64,000 nucleotides of DNA from an uncultured Emticicia sp. (GCF_937903345.1 NZ_CALCZQ010000051.1:124001-188000), one strand, 5' to 3'; counted from the stretch's first letter, positions 55,537 to 64,000 are shown. The notes: generated from the sequence alone by a model not told the origin. Made by a program: numbers and translations.

Positions 55537-57441
55537 CTATTTTAATACTTTCTTCAAAAACTTTTCGATATACTCAACAGTAGGGTCAAACCACGGTGAG
55601 AGTAAACAAAATGAGTGCGGTGAGTTTTCGAATGTATGAACTTCTGAATAAATGCCAAAAGCATCTAATTTCTTTCGGTAATCATCACGACCAGCGTGCA
55701 TTCTGTCAACTGAGCTATTCAAGAAAAGTGTTGGGGGCGTGTTTTTGCCAGTATGTGTAAGTGGCGATGCTTCGTGCCAAAGTTCGGGATTTTCATCTTT
55801 ACTGAAGCCGAACCAATGAGTTGCCGCTGATGTACTTTTTCGGTCATCACCCTCGCCTGATTCTGGGTGAATATAGGCCAAAATTCCATCAATATCTACG
55901 ATGGCGTTTATTTGGCTCGAATGTTTCAAATCACCAATGTTTCCTTCAAATTTGGGTAAGTTATTAGTATTGCCAATAAGTGCAGAAAGTTGTCCACCTG
56001 CCGAAAAACCCACGCTGGCAATCTTATTAGTATCAATATCGTATTTTTTGGCATTCGCTCTTATCCATCTTATGGCTGCTTTCAAATCGTGTATGGCAGC
56101 AGGGTAGAGGGCTTCTGTTGAAAGGCGATATTCGGCCGTAAAAGTGGCATAACCCATAGCCGCCAAGCGTTGAGCAAGCGGAATATGCTGCGAACGATTT
56201 CCCGTACGCCAACCACCACCGTGAACAATCAATATGGCATGACGAAGTTTTTTAGATTTAGTTTTTGGATAAAATGCATCTAGTTTCAAACTTCTCGTAC
56301 CTGTATTGGCGAAAACTACATTTCGTTCTTCAAGAATATTGGCAGCAGTGTTTTCATAAATTAGCTTTGCTTCAGGGTTTGTTTTTAACGAATTTTTTAA
56401 TGCACTATAATTACTGTAAGAAGTATCACGAACATTTGTTACGCCCTTCATGGAAGGTATTTTACTCCAAAAATCTTGGTATTGAGTCAACAATTTTCCT
56501 GAAAAAATTTCTTCTATGGTGTATTTTTGTGCTTCCTTTTCACTCAATTGGTGTGACCATTTAACTCTTTTTTGTATATTGGCACCTGCTCCTTTTGAGC
56601 CGAACTCGGCATAAAAAATACTTTGCTCGGTTTCTGGGCGGCCCCAGTTATTCCAGCCTTCTTGTAAAATGTGGCTACCCATTTCACAATTAATGTAAAT
56701 GGTTTTAGCAAAATCTCGCCAAGGACGACCCAAATAAACTTTCGAAACTAATTTCTCAGCAGTCAACTTACAATCTTTGAAAACATAACCATAAGCTACC
56801 CTTTTAGGTGTAGATGCAGCCGTAATATAACCATCGGTTTTGGAGTGGATATGGCAGTTTTCAAACAAAACCGTTGACGACCCGAAAATAAAATCGACCG
56901 TGCCTTCGATGTAGCATTTTGAGAAATATTGTCTTGAGTTTTCACCCGAAGCAAATATTGTATCTTGATTGCCCAAAAATTTACAGTTTTCAAATACACA
57001 GCGGTCGCCCTCAACGTGCAAAGCTACTGCTTGCCCGACTTTTCCTGCTCTGTTTTCGATAGTTAAATTCTTGAATTTGATATCATTTCCTGACACTTTT
57101 AAGGTGTAAGAGTCGAAGGTTTCCATTTTGCCTTTTCCCGAAAAATCATCATAACTGATGATTGTGCTATCAAGGTTTTCGCCTAGGAAGGTGATATTTG
57201 TAAGTGTGCGATAAACTTCAATTTTTTCTATATAAATACCTTTTTTGATTTTAATAGTAATCGGTTTAGGTAAATATACCCTTACGGAATTGATGGCATC
57301 TTGAATAGAGCGAAAATCGCCGCTACCATCTTTGGCTACTACTAAATCGTGCTGCACTTTGAGAGCTTGGGCGTGGCTCTTAAGACAGAAAAAACAGTTT
57401 AAGGAGATTAAAATGAGGATGTTTTTAATTGAGGTCTTCAT
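55537..57441 (-). CDS. Two-domain enzyme: pectinesterase (CE8) fused to an alpha/beta esterase
   Basis: A 634-residue secreted protein. After a signal peptide (ending SHAQA), residues 30-335 form a right-handed beta-helix pectinesterase with GQAVALHVEGDR, NQDTIFASGE, YIEGTVDFIFG (catalytic Asp) and YLGRPWRDF. Residues 370-634 form an esterase/lipase of the HSL-like type with VHGGGWRTGN, nucleophile serine in VGFSAGGQLSA, and catalytic histidine in ENSPHSFC. The fusion removes both methyl and probably acetyl groups from pectin. I chose ATG 57441 over TTG 57450. Confidence 0.93.
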   Translation of the reverse strand: MKTSIKNILILISLNCFFCLKSHAQALKVQHDLVVAKDGSGDFRSIQDAINSVRVYLPKPITIKIKKGIYIEKIEVYRTLTNITFLGENLDSTIISYDDFSGKGKMETFDSYTLKVSGNDIKFKNLTIENRAGKVGQAVALHVEGDRCVFENCKFLGNQDTIFASGENSRQYFSKCYIEGTVDFIFGSSTVLFENCHIHSKTDGYITAASTPKRVAYGYVFKDCKLTAEKLVSKVYLGRPWRDFAKTIYINCEMGSHILQEGWNNWGRPETEQSIFYAEFGSKGAGANIQKRVKWSHQLSEKEAQKYTIEEIFSGKLLTQYQDFWSKIPSMKGVTNVRDTSYSNYSALKNSLKTNPEAKLIYENTAANILEERNVVFANTGTRSLKLDAFYPKTKSKKLRHAILIVHGGGWRTGNRSQHIPLAQRLAAMGYATFTAEYRLSTEALYPAAIHDLKAAIRWIRANAKKYDIDTNKIASVGFSAGGQLSALIGNTNNLPKFEGNIGDLKHSSQINAIVDIDGILAYIHPESGEGDDRKSTSAATHWFGFSKDENPELWHEASPLTHTGKNTPPTLFLNSSVDRMHAGRDDYRKKLDAFGIYSEVHTFENSPHSFCLLSPWFDPTVEYIEKFLKKVLK

Positions 57442-57536
57442 AGTAAACAAATGTACAAATTTATTAAAAAAAAGAGCCTATTCAGTAGTTGAATGGCTCA
57501 ATTTTTTTTCTAGCTATTACTTTTTATACTTCATAT

Positions 57537-60500
57537 CTACTTCACCACTTTCATCACACCATTCATTATACTCCAGTGACCTGGGAATGTACATACAAAT
57601 GGATAATCTCCAACTTGCATTGGAGCGGAAAATTTTAAACGATAAGTTTCACCTGCATTTACCAAGGGTGTTGAGAATAGCACTTGTGGAATAGCAGGAA
57701 CGTAGTTTTTCTCAACTGCATCTTTCTGCGTAATCATTTTATTGGCAGCATTTCCTATGATTTCAAGACTTTTTGGCTTACCAATGACCAAATTGTGTTG
57801 CATGGCATCAGGGTTTTCAAGCACCAAAATGATTGTTTTGCCCGCCGGAACTGAAAACTCTTTTTTATCAAATTTCATGGCTTCTACCACGGTTTTGATA
57901 TTGATGATAATAGCATCTTTTTCTGCTTCACTAACCGAATTTTTCAAGTTCCAAGCTTGCATTAATTTGTTAATTCTTGTTAAATTATCATCGCTCAATT
58001 TATTACTTAAACTTACCATAAAATCTTGATTAACTGGGTTTACAGTCCCTTTTTTACGAGAATTCCAACCACTGGATAAACCTTTCAATAAAGCTGTGTT
58101 TTCGGCACTTGGTAGTTTATCCCATAATTTCAGAAGAGCAACGATCGAATCGGGAGCTGAAACCGAAGCATAACTGCGAGCCGCTCTTTCGAGTGCAAAA
58201 GTGCTGAGTTTTTGTGCTTGTTGGTAAGTTACTTTTTTCAAGAAAGTATTATTTTTTTCGTTACCTTCTACAATTTTGTTTTCTTCATCAACCATTACCA
58301 TGAAAGTATATTCACCGGCCAAATCAGTCGAGTAACCAAAATCTCCTGACCAAGGGCCGTTGGTATTTTTACTAATCGTAACGGTTTCGTTTGGGGCAAT
58401 GCCAGTTGTATGCACTTTACTCCAAACCGTTGATTTTTGTCCCACGCCTGTAATATCGATTTTCAAAGAAGTTACCTGTCCTTTTTTCAATGAATCAGAT
58501 CCGTTGTTCTTTACATCCACAAAATATCTCATTCCTTCACGCACAAACGGAGAACTTGGCTCAGTACGTACATTTGTAATCACTAAATCTACTCCTTGCG
58601 AAGTTGTTTCTGCCGCAGTCGTGGCTAATTTGGTTTCATCCATTGTTTTACTATGATTCATCATTGAATGGTCGTGCGATGCTGCTGCAGTTTTGCTCGT
58701 CGTAAGATTACGCAAGTGTTTTTTCAATAAAATCGATTTGTGACTTGTTAAAGCAGTAGCAAAAGCATCTGGAAGCCAGCGGTCGGTGGCTTCTGTTGCT
58801 TGGTCGATGCGTGTTAAAATTGCTTTTTCAGCCGCTGCCGTTAATGGCATTTGGTTGAGTGCCAAAACACTATTTAAGATAACCAAAGGTTCTTTATCGT
58901 TCAATAAATTGTTTTTCAAGATAACATCAACCGACTTGGCGTTAGATGGTAACACTTGCACGGCATTCTTACGTACAGCCCAAGATTGGTGTTTCAATGC
59001 TCCAAGGGCTGCTTGTAATGCCGCGGGGTTTTTATCAATCGCACCTAAGCCTTTTAATACCCAAAGAGCATGAATAGCCGCTGGGTTTAGATCAAGTTCA
59101 TCAACTGATTGGTCGTTCACGAAGCTAATCAAAGCAGGAACAACATCTGTGTTTCCACGCTCAACCAATAAGCGTTGAGCATGAGTTCTCCAAAACATAT
59201 TGTCGTTTTTGAGGGCTTTTAGTAAGCCATCTTTATCGTTTTTACTTAGCGTTATTGGTTGATAGGCAGGTGCATTTTTATAGCCAACTCTGTAGATTCG
59301 ACCATGTGTAAAATCTCTCAAATCAGTTTCATAGGCATTACCAACACCCATTTTAAAACCGTCTGGTCGAGGATTATGTTGAATAATGTAACTGTACCAA
59401 TCGGCAACCCAAACAGCACCATCTGGTCCTACTTCGGAGAATACTGGTGAGAACCACTCATCAGCACCAGCCATCAAGTTGAATGACTCTTGGTCTTCGT
59501 AGTTTGTGCCTTTTTTCACCATTCGGTTTTGATGTAAAATATGTCCAGTAGGTTCAGAAACGAAAGCAATTTGATTCCAATAATTTTTCGGAAAAGCTCG
59601 TGCTGTATAGAAATTATGCCCAGATGCTGCAGTAAAACCTCCAAAAACGTCCACCTGACGTACTTTTTCAGTGATGGGCTTCATATCCTTGTGTGTATCA
59701 GTGCTGCGACTTCCATTATCACCATTGAAACCGGGATTTAAGAAATTTTGGTGCGGAATAGCCATGTACCATCCGTGTGAGTTGTTGGCAGTTGAACCAA
59801 ATACATCGCCCGCTTCATTAAATCCCATTCCCCAAGTATTGTTTGAAGTGCTGGTTGTCCATTCCATTTTAGAGCCATCGGGCTTGAAGCGAAAAAATGC
59901 TTGTCCAAACTTCAATGAATCGCCTTCTGCCAGTTTTCCACTAAAACCTGAATAACCTACACAACCCCAAATCCAGTTATCAAATCCATAATGTAAATTA
60001 GATGGCCCTGCGTGTGTATCGCCAATTCCAAAGCCTGTAAACAAAATTTTCTTTTCATCGGCCTTGTCATCTCCATCGGTATCTTTCAAAAATACCATGT
60101 GTGGTGCTTGCGAAACAATCAAACCGCCATTGGCAAAAACCATTCCTGTTGGAATGCTCAAACCTTCGGCAAAACGAGTAAATTTATCGGCTTTGCCGTC
60201 TTTGTTGGTGTCTTCACAAATCAAAATATAATCGCTACCGCCTGATTCTTTGCGTTCGTTGGGGTAATCCTTAGTGATTAGTACATATAAACGTCCTTTT
60301 TCATCCCAGCTCATCGCAATTGGGTGCATTACGTTTGGTTCGGCGGCAAATAAACTCAAATCAAAATCAGCAGGCACTTGAATGTGTTTCATAGATTCTT
60401 CGGGCGTAAGAGCCAATTGTTGTAATTGCTCACCTGGGCGTTTTTCGTAATTAGGCAATTTTGCTCCTTTATACTCAAAAGCCTTTGGATTTAGTGCTGC

Positions 60501-61220
60501 ATGAGCTGTACGTGCTTCATCGTTTACTGCCCAAATAATGCCATTTTCGAGTAATTTTTGGAAGTTTACATTGCTCCAAGTTCTATCATCGTGGCCGTAG
60601 GCTGTATAAAAAACTCGACCTTTACCATAGCTGCGAGTCCAAGTATAAGGCTCAGTTTTTGCGTCTGGACGGTCTTTTGTTTGATCTGCTTTTATTTCAC
60701 GGCTTTGTAAAACGTTGTTATCGGGCTGTAATTGGCTATGTAAATAAGTTTCGTCAAAAGCCTTAATTACACCCAAATCCTTCATAATGATATGATTTGG
60801 CTGAACAGTATTCACTTGAATTGTGTCCATGCGGTGTCTCCAAAACTGACCACCAACCATTTTGACATATTCGGGAGAATTACGGAAACAATACGAAGCA
60901 CAGTGAATCGGTAAAATACCTTTTCCCGAAGCTACGTAGTCGAGCAAAGCCTTTTCGGCGGCGGGCGTGATGTCGTCCCAGTTAGCAAAAATCATCAAGG
61001 CATCGTATTTCGATAAATTTTGTGCGTTAATGTCTTCCAATTTATCGGTATAAGTAAAGTTGATACCTCGGTTTCCCAATGCCGACATGATTGTCGGAAC
61101 TCTCTCAATGGGTTTATGATGCCCATTATCACCGAGGAAAAGGATTTCGAGCCTTCGGCCAGTTTGGGCGTTGGCAAACTGGTAAAGGAAAAAGGTTAGG
61201 AGAACGAGGGCTTTTTTCAT
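57537..61220 (-). CDS. Large secreted ThuA / propeller / HEAT / CARDB / cupredoxin protein
   Basis: A 1227-residue protein with signal peptide (ending FANAQ). Order of domains as I read them: ThuA-like (25-240: FLGDNGHHKPIERVP, GKGILPIHCASYCF, YGHDDRTWSNVNF), a sugar-dehydrogenase-like propeller of the PVC type (275-640: YPNERKESGGSDYIL, DTHAGPSNLHYGFDNW), HEAT-like repeats (660-860), a CARDB-like domain (880-1010), a helical linker, and a C-terminal auracyanin-like type 1 copper domain (His in QHNLVIG; Cys/His/Met in CTFPGHWSIM). No CxxCH haem site is present. Function not established; an oxidative step on a sugar is likely. Confidence 0.85.
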   Translation of the reverse strand: MKKALVLLTFFLYQFANAQTGRRLEILFLGDNGHHKPIERVPTIMSALGNRGINFTYTDKLEDINAQNLSKYDALMIFANWDDITPAAEKALLDYVASGKGILPIHCASYCFRNSPEYVKMVGGQFWRHRMDTIQVNTVQPNHIIMKDLGVIKAFDETYLHSQLQPDNNVLQSREIKADQTKDRPDAKTEPYTWTRSYGKGRVFYTAYGHDDRTWSNVNFQKLLENGIIWAVNDEARTAHAALNPKAFEYKGAKLPNYEKRPGEQLQQLALTPEESMKHIQVPADFDLSLFAAEPNVMHPIAMSWDEKGRLYVLITKDYPNERKESGGSDYILICEDTNKDGKADKFTRFAEGLSIPTGMVFANGGLIVSQAPHMVFLKDTDGDDKADEKKILFTGFGIGDTHAGPSNLHYGFDNWIWGCVGYSGFSGKLAEGDSLKFGQAFFRFKPDGSKMEWTTSTSNNTWGMGFNEAGDVFGSTANNSHGWYMAIPHQNFLNPGFNGDNGSRSTDTHKDMKPITEKVRQVDVFGGFTAASGHNFYTARAFPKNYWNQIAFVSEPTGHILHQNRMVKKGTNYEDQESFNLMAGADEWFSPVFSEVGPDGAVWVADWYSYIIQHNPRPDGFKMGVGNAYETDLRDFTHGRIYRVGYKNAPAYQPITLSKNDKDGLLKALKNDNMFWRTHAQRLLVERGNTDVVPALISFVNDQSVDELDLNPAAIHALWVLKGLGAIDKNPAALQAALGALKHQSWAVRKNAVQVLPSNAKSVDVILKNNLLNDKEPLVILNSVLALNQMPLTAAAEKAILTRIDQATEATDRWLPDAFATALTSHKSILLKKHLRNLTTSKTAAASHDHSMMNHSKTMDETKLATTAAETTSQGVDLVITNVRTEPSSPFVREGMRYFVDVKNNGSDSLKKGQVTSLKIDITGVGQKSTVWSKVHTTGIAPNETVTISKNTNGPWSGDFGYSTDLAGEYTFMVMVDEENKIVEGNEKNNTFLKKVTYQQAQKLSTFALERAARSYASVSAPDSIVALLKLWDKLPSAENTALLKGLSSGWNSRKKGTVNPVNQDFMVSLSNKLSDDNLTRINKLMQAWNLKNSVSEAEKDAIIINIKTVVEAMKFDKKEFSVPAGKTIILVLENPDAMQHNLVIGKPKSLEIIGNAANKMITQKDAVEKNYVPAIPQVLFSTPLVNAGETYRLKFSAPMQVGDYPFVCTFPGHWSIMNGVMKVVK

Positions 61221-61289
61221 TTTTTATTGGTTTGAAAATATATTTCTTTTAAATTTGAAATAAGGTTAAGATTGAAAAACATTAAGAAT

Positions 61290-61502
61290 ATGACACTTAC
61301 ATCTCAAAAATTAGAGTTGATTCAGTGGATTAGTAATTTAGATAATGCTCGATTATTAAAAGAAATTGCTGAAATTCGTAATCGTACTACTTCTCAAAAT
61401 ATAGAGCCAAAACGTTTCTTTGGTTGTGGAAAAAACATTGTTTTGGAAATAGCTGAGGATTTTAACGAATCTCTCGACCATTTTAATGAGTATCAACCAT
61501 GA
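61290..61502 (+). CDS. DUF2281-like antitoxin
   Basis: A 70-residue protein ending FGCGKNIVLEIAEDFNESLDHFNEYQ, matching the DUF2281 tail found in antitoxins paired with PIN toxins. Its stop overlaps by four bases (ATGA) the ATG of the PIN frame at 61499. Start at ATG 61290 (a longer TTG start exists at 61272). The partner toxin is broken, so this copy is an orphan antitoxin. Confidence 0.7.
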   Translation: MTLTSQKLELIQWISNLDNARLLKEIAEIRNRTTSQNIEPKRFFGCGKNIVLEIAEDFNESLDHFNEYQP

Positions 61503-61888
61503 ATGAATTTTGAGTTGATACCCATGTGCTTTTGTGGTATATTCAAGGAAATGTTCGACTTTCTGCAAAAACTATTACGCTTATCAATGACCCCAAAAAT
61601 ATTGTATATGTCAGCAAAGTGAGTTTGTGGGAAATATCTCTTAAAATGTCTATTGGAAAACTCACATTGAGTGTTCCTTTTGAAAATTTATCCCATTTTT
61701 TAGCCGATAAAAACTTCATTGTTTTAGACTTTGACTTCGATGACTTATCTGTTTTAAAAGAACTTCCCTTTCTTCATACCGACCCTTTCGACCGTCTGAT
61801 AATTTCGCAAGCAATCAATAATAATTTGTGCTTGATTTCTGACGATTCAAAATTTGCTCCTTATTTGGTTCAGTTGATGGAGGCTTGA
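61499..61888 (+). pseudogene. PIN-domain toxin gene with an early TGA stop
   Basis: The frame from ATG 61499 reads MNEF, then TGA at 61511-61513, then VDTHVLLWYIQGN and a full PIN domain to 61888. Restoring a leucine at the stop gives MNEFLVDTHVLLWYIQG, the usual start of this toxin group, so a single base change (TTA to TGA is the simplest) explains it. Later starts such as GTG 61526 lose the catalytic aspartate of VDTH. Other catalytic acids (LWEISL, HTDPFDRLIISQA, ISDDSKF) are intact, so the inactivation looks recent. Confidence 0.85.
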
Positions 61889-61907
61889 ATCAAAAAAACT
61901 ATTTTGC

Positions 61908-63089
61908 TTATATTGAATCAATTATTGCTAATATTGCTTTTACTTTTTCTTCAAAATCTGATTTGAAATTGCCGAATTCTATGTTTTTTAAAGTCTCTAA
62001 ATCTTCAAAATTTTGATAACCTTCGAAATATCTCCAACAAAGCCAATGACTTGTTTCGCTTTGGACATCAATGAATGAATTTTGGAACTTTGACTTGATT
62101 ACACTGTGTTCAATAAAGTTTTTCTCACCGTTTACATTTTTGAAACTAAAGCCATGAATAAAGTTTTTATAAGATTTATTGCAGTTAAATGCGAAACTGA
62201 ATAATAAATTTAGATTGTCAGTTTTTGGATTTTAAAACCAAAAGTATACAGCACCCCATGGACCAGTATTATTTAATAATTGCTCTTTATTTATATAGGT
62301 TTCTAAACCATGATTCTTTGCTATTTTGCCAATTAAAGGAAATAGTTCTTGTAAGAACATCTGTTTTCTGACTTCATCAGTTGCTTTTACCAAACTACTA
62401 AATGCTTCAAAACTTTCTCTATCCTTGATTACTCTATTTGCTACATCTTCGCCCATCTTCGTGTTAATATTTTGCCCAGTTAGTTTTTTTATCAGATTAA
62501 TGTAATGAGTATTTGCTACCCTTAGGTTAGGAATACTTACAGATTCTTTTCTACATTCTTCTAACCAGTTTAGAATATCATTTTCGTATGAAATACACTT
62601 ATAATCATTTTTATCAATATTCTTATCTTCACTTTCTTTACCATTTAATGTTAAATAAAAGAGTTTTCCATTCGGACGATAGTTTCTATCTCATGTGAGT
62701 TGATTTGGCTGTTCAATTGCATAAATTTTATTCTCAATCATTACAACCTTTTCTTCACATCTAATCAGAATATCCATTCTACCTCCTGTACATTCAGTAA
62801 CTTGACCAATAAAAAATTCGACATCTACTTTAGTTTTGATTGTATCAAACGTTTCAATCCCAAACCTTTCAACAAACTTTTTCAAAAAGACATCTTTCTG
62901 TCCATGACTGCCTTACGGATTTAATAAGTCCGCCAGAAACCTTGAATGAGTTTTTACTTCATTTCGTTCCATTTGAAGAACAGAGAAAATATTAAAATTC
63001 TCGCCAGTTGCTTCTGCTACCAGTTTATAAGATTCTGAAATTGTCTGAATCTAATTTAATAACTAATTGATTGTCTTTAATTCTGCCAT
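61908..63089 (-). pseudogene. PD-(D/E)XK nuclease family gene with five in-frame stops and no frameshift
   Basis: The minus-strand frame from ATG 63089 to the TAA at 61910-61908 is 393 codons and reads as one protein of the PDDEXK_4 type: FSVLQMERNEVKTHSRF, GRMDILIRCEEKVVMIENKI (catalytic D and ExK), NGKLFYLTLNG, ILNWLEECRKE and a C-terminal half ending YQNFEDLETL. It is interrupted by TAG at 63065-63063, TAG at 63053-63051, TAA at 62915-62913, TGA at 62693-62691 and TAA at 62234-62232. All five lie in the same frame. At 62915 the family usually has lysine (NPKGSHG), so AAA to TAA fits. Confidence 0.8.
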
Positions 63090-63184
63090 TGTTTATTGTA
63101 CTTAATTATGATGCAAGCATATTAATCCTCAGAATCACGATTTTTACACAGAATTTTGAAAAAGTTATACACAATCCTATAAAT

Positions 63185-63216
63185 TTGTTTAAAATTAAGA
63201 TTTAATCTAACTTTGA
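63185..63216 (+). promoter_or_regulatory. Promoter of the second PIN toxin-antitoxin operon
   Basis: TTTG at 63185-63188, a 20-base spacer, and TAACTTTG at 63209-63216 match the Bacteroidota consensus. The antitoxin starts 20 bases after it. Confidence 0.7.
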
Positions 63217-63235
63217 ATATCAAAATATTTAGACA

Positions 63236-63484
63236 ATGACTCAAATCACCATTGATATTCCAAATGAATCAGATACAAATTGGGTACTTCAATTACTCAA
63301 TCTTTTGCAATTAGAATATCGTATTGAAAATCTTCAAACAAATAAAAAACTGAGTGAAGAAGAATTCGCAAAGAATCAAGCATTAATCATGAATTATATT
63401 GGTATGTCGGCTTCAAGAGCTGACGATTTGCTTAATTGGGTAAAAGAAAGCCGTCAAGACAGACCTTTACCTTTTCGAGACTAA
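63236..63484 (+). CDS. Putative antitoxin of a PIN toxin-antitoxin pair
   Basis: An 82-residue protein. It starts MTQITIDIPNESDTNWVLQLL, which looks like a short beta strand and helix of antitoxin-type proteins, and has a C-terminal half (ADDLLNWVKESRQDRPLPF) that could wrap the toxin. It is followed three bases later by the PIN gene, the usual arrangement. I do not recognise a named family. Confidence 0.65.
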   Translation: MTQITIDIPNESDTNWVLQLLNLLQLEYRIENLQTNKKLSEEEFAKNQALIMNYIGMSASRADDLLNWVKESRQDRPLPFRD

Positions 63485-63487
63485 GCC

Positions 63488-63853
63488 ATGATTATATTTG
63501 ATATGAATATTATAATTTATTCAGCAAAACAAGAATATGTTGGTTTAAGACCATTATTTTTCAGCCCAAATGCTTTAATTTCTTCTATTTCTAAAGTTGA
63601 AGTTTTAGGCTTTCATTCGTTAGACGATGGCGAGAAACTATACTTTGAAAGCATCTTCAAAACTATCAAACTGCTTGCTATTGATTTTGAAGTCATAGAA
63701 AAAGCAATCGAACTTCGGCAACAAAAGAAAATGTCGCTTGGAGATTCTATTATCGCTGCAACCTCTCTTATATTTTATACCGAATTATATACCCGAAATG
63801 TGAGTGATTTTAAACACATTTCAGGTATTAAGATGGTAAATCCTATTGATTAA
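63488..63853 (+). CDS. PIN-domain (VapC-like) toxin
   Basis: A 121-residue PIN-domain ribonuclease. The first catalytic acid is in IIFDMNIIIYSA (Asp5), the second in SSISKVEVLGF (Glu), and the third and fourth in KMSLGDSIIAAT (Asp) and YTRNVSDFKHI (Asp). Position 6 is Met rather than the common Ser/Thr. Unlike the PIN frame at 61499 it is intact. It follows its antitoxin by three bases, and its stop codon overlaps the convergent dehydrogenase gene by four bases. Confidence 0.85.
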   Translation: MIIFDMNIIIYSAKQEYVGLRPLFFSPNALISSISKVEVLGFHSLDDGEKLYFESIFKTIKLLAIDFEVIEKAIELRQQKKMSLGDSIIAATSLIFYTELYTRNVSDFKHISGIKMVNPID

Positions 63854-64000
63854 AACTCAGGCAAATAAATAATCTCGCCACCTTTCATGGCCGACTCGTG
63901 AGCCAAGATTCCCACCGATGTCCAGTTGGCCGATTGTACGGCATTTGGGAATGGGTCACGGTCTTCGATGAGTGCCGAAATAAACTCATGAGCCAAATGC
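63850..64000 (-). CDS. Gfo/Idh/MocA family oxidoreductase, C-terminal end (5' part outside the window)
   Basis: The minus-strand frame reads HLAHEFISALIEDRDPFPN, then VQSANWTSVGILAHESA and ends MKGGEIIYLPEF before a TAA at 63852-63850. This ending is typical of Gfo/Idh/MocA sugar dehydrogenases of the Bacteroidota. Only 49 codons are in the window. Its stop overlaps the VapC-like stop by four bases. Confidence 0.8.
   Translation of the reverse strand, partial: HLAHEFISALIEDRDPFPNAVQSANWTSVGILAHESAMKGGEIIYLPEF

Noticed and set aside
57537..61220. Cytochrome c (CxxCH) domain expected in PVC-type propeller proteins
   Set aside because: I looked for CxxCH in the full protein and found none; the C-terminal domain is a copper-type fold.
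61526..61888. Shorter PIN protein starting at GTG 61526
   Set aside because: It would lack the first catalytic Asp and the first beta strand, so I treat the locus as a broken gene.
61908..63089. A diversity-generating retroelement acting on adenines to explain A-to-T changes in the nuclease gene
   Set aside because: No reverse transcriptase, template repeat or variable repeat is visible in the window; the changes are scattered single codons.

Overview
This window looks like part of a chromosome from a Bacteroidota member, most likely a gliding or gliding-related member of the Cytophagales. The evidence is as follows: a complete type IX secretion core (sprF/porP-like, gldK, gldL, gldM, gldN), AT-rich DNA, promoters of the Bacteroidota type (TTTG, about 19-20 nt, TAnnTTTG), a DUF4271 gene beside hemD, few Shine-Dalgarno sequences, and many surface-polysaccharide enzymes. 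No rRNA, CRISPR array, transposase or phage gene was seen. The genus cannot be fixed from the sequence alone.

Layout. 1-2.1 kb: 3' end of asnS and a lone nuoH. 2.1-8.1 kb: a Uma2 gene, then a six-gene minus-strand operon for a MacB-type exporter (adaptor, permease, four-helix-bundle protein, ATPase) that ends with its own LytS/LytTR two-component pair. 8.3-17.4 kb: a lipocalin-like lipoprotein, recX, an MsbA-type ABC exporter, a MATE pump, a DnaQ-like exonuclease, two APC amino-acid permeases and a broken Uma2 gene. 17.6-31.6 kb: deoC, a GntR/UTRA regulator, a Gfo/Idh dehydrogenase, then housekeeping genes (purH, cobalamin adenosyltransferase, queA, tyrS, tRNA-Trp, secE, nusG), a GNAT/glycosyltransferase pair and an SDR. 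31.6-33.4 kb: yceI and pyrD. 33.9-40.7 kb: a TetR-TolC-adaptor-RND efflux operon. 40.8-45.3 kb: a GH10 xylanase, sucD, a DUF4271 protein and hemD. 45.5-51.5 kb: sprF-gldKLMN. 51.5-61.2 kb: a minus-strand carbohydrate block with myo-inositol oxygenase, a free-standing E2-type acyltransferase domain, an SRPBCC protein, an alpha/beta hydrolase, a KdgF-like cupin, a pectinesterase fused to an esterase, and a 1227-residue protein with ThuA, propeller, HEAT, CARDB and cupredoxin parts. 61.2-63.9 kb: a decaying accessory patch with two PIN-type toxin-antitoxin loci (one broken) and a PD-(D/E)XK nuclease gene with five in-frame stop codons. The window ends in the 3' end of a second Gfo/Idh dehydrogenase.

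How it fits together. The type IX system exports large enzymes and surface proteins. The xylanase, pectinesterase/esterase, alpha/beta hydrolase and KdgF homologue suggest growth on plant cell wall (xylan and pectin), and inositol oxygenase feeds the uronate pool. The cell also carries four efflux systems (MacB-type, MsbA-type, MATE, RND). I see no clear, wholly novel system. The features most worth testing are the substitution-only decay of the nuclease/PIN patch, the inverted-repeat-flanked four-helix-bundle gene inside an exporter operon, the paired TTGTCTATACA sites at deoC and the UTRA regulator, and the large ThuA-to-cupredoxin protein.
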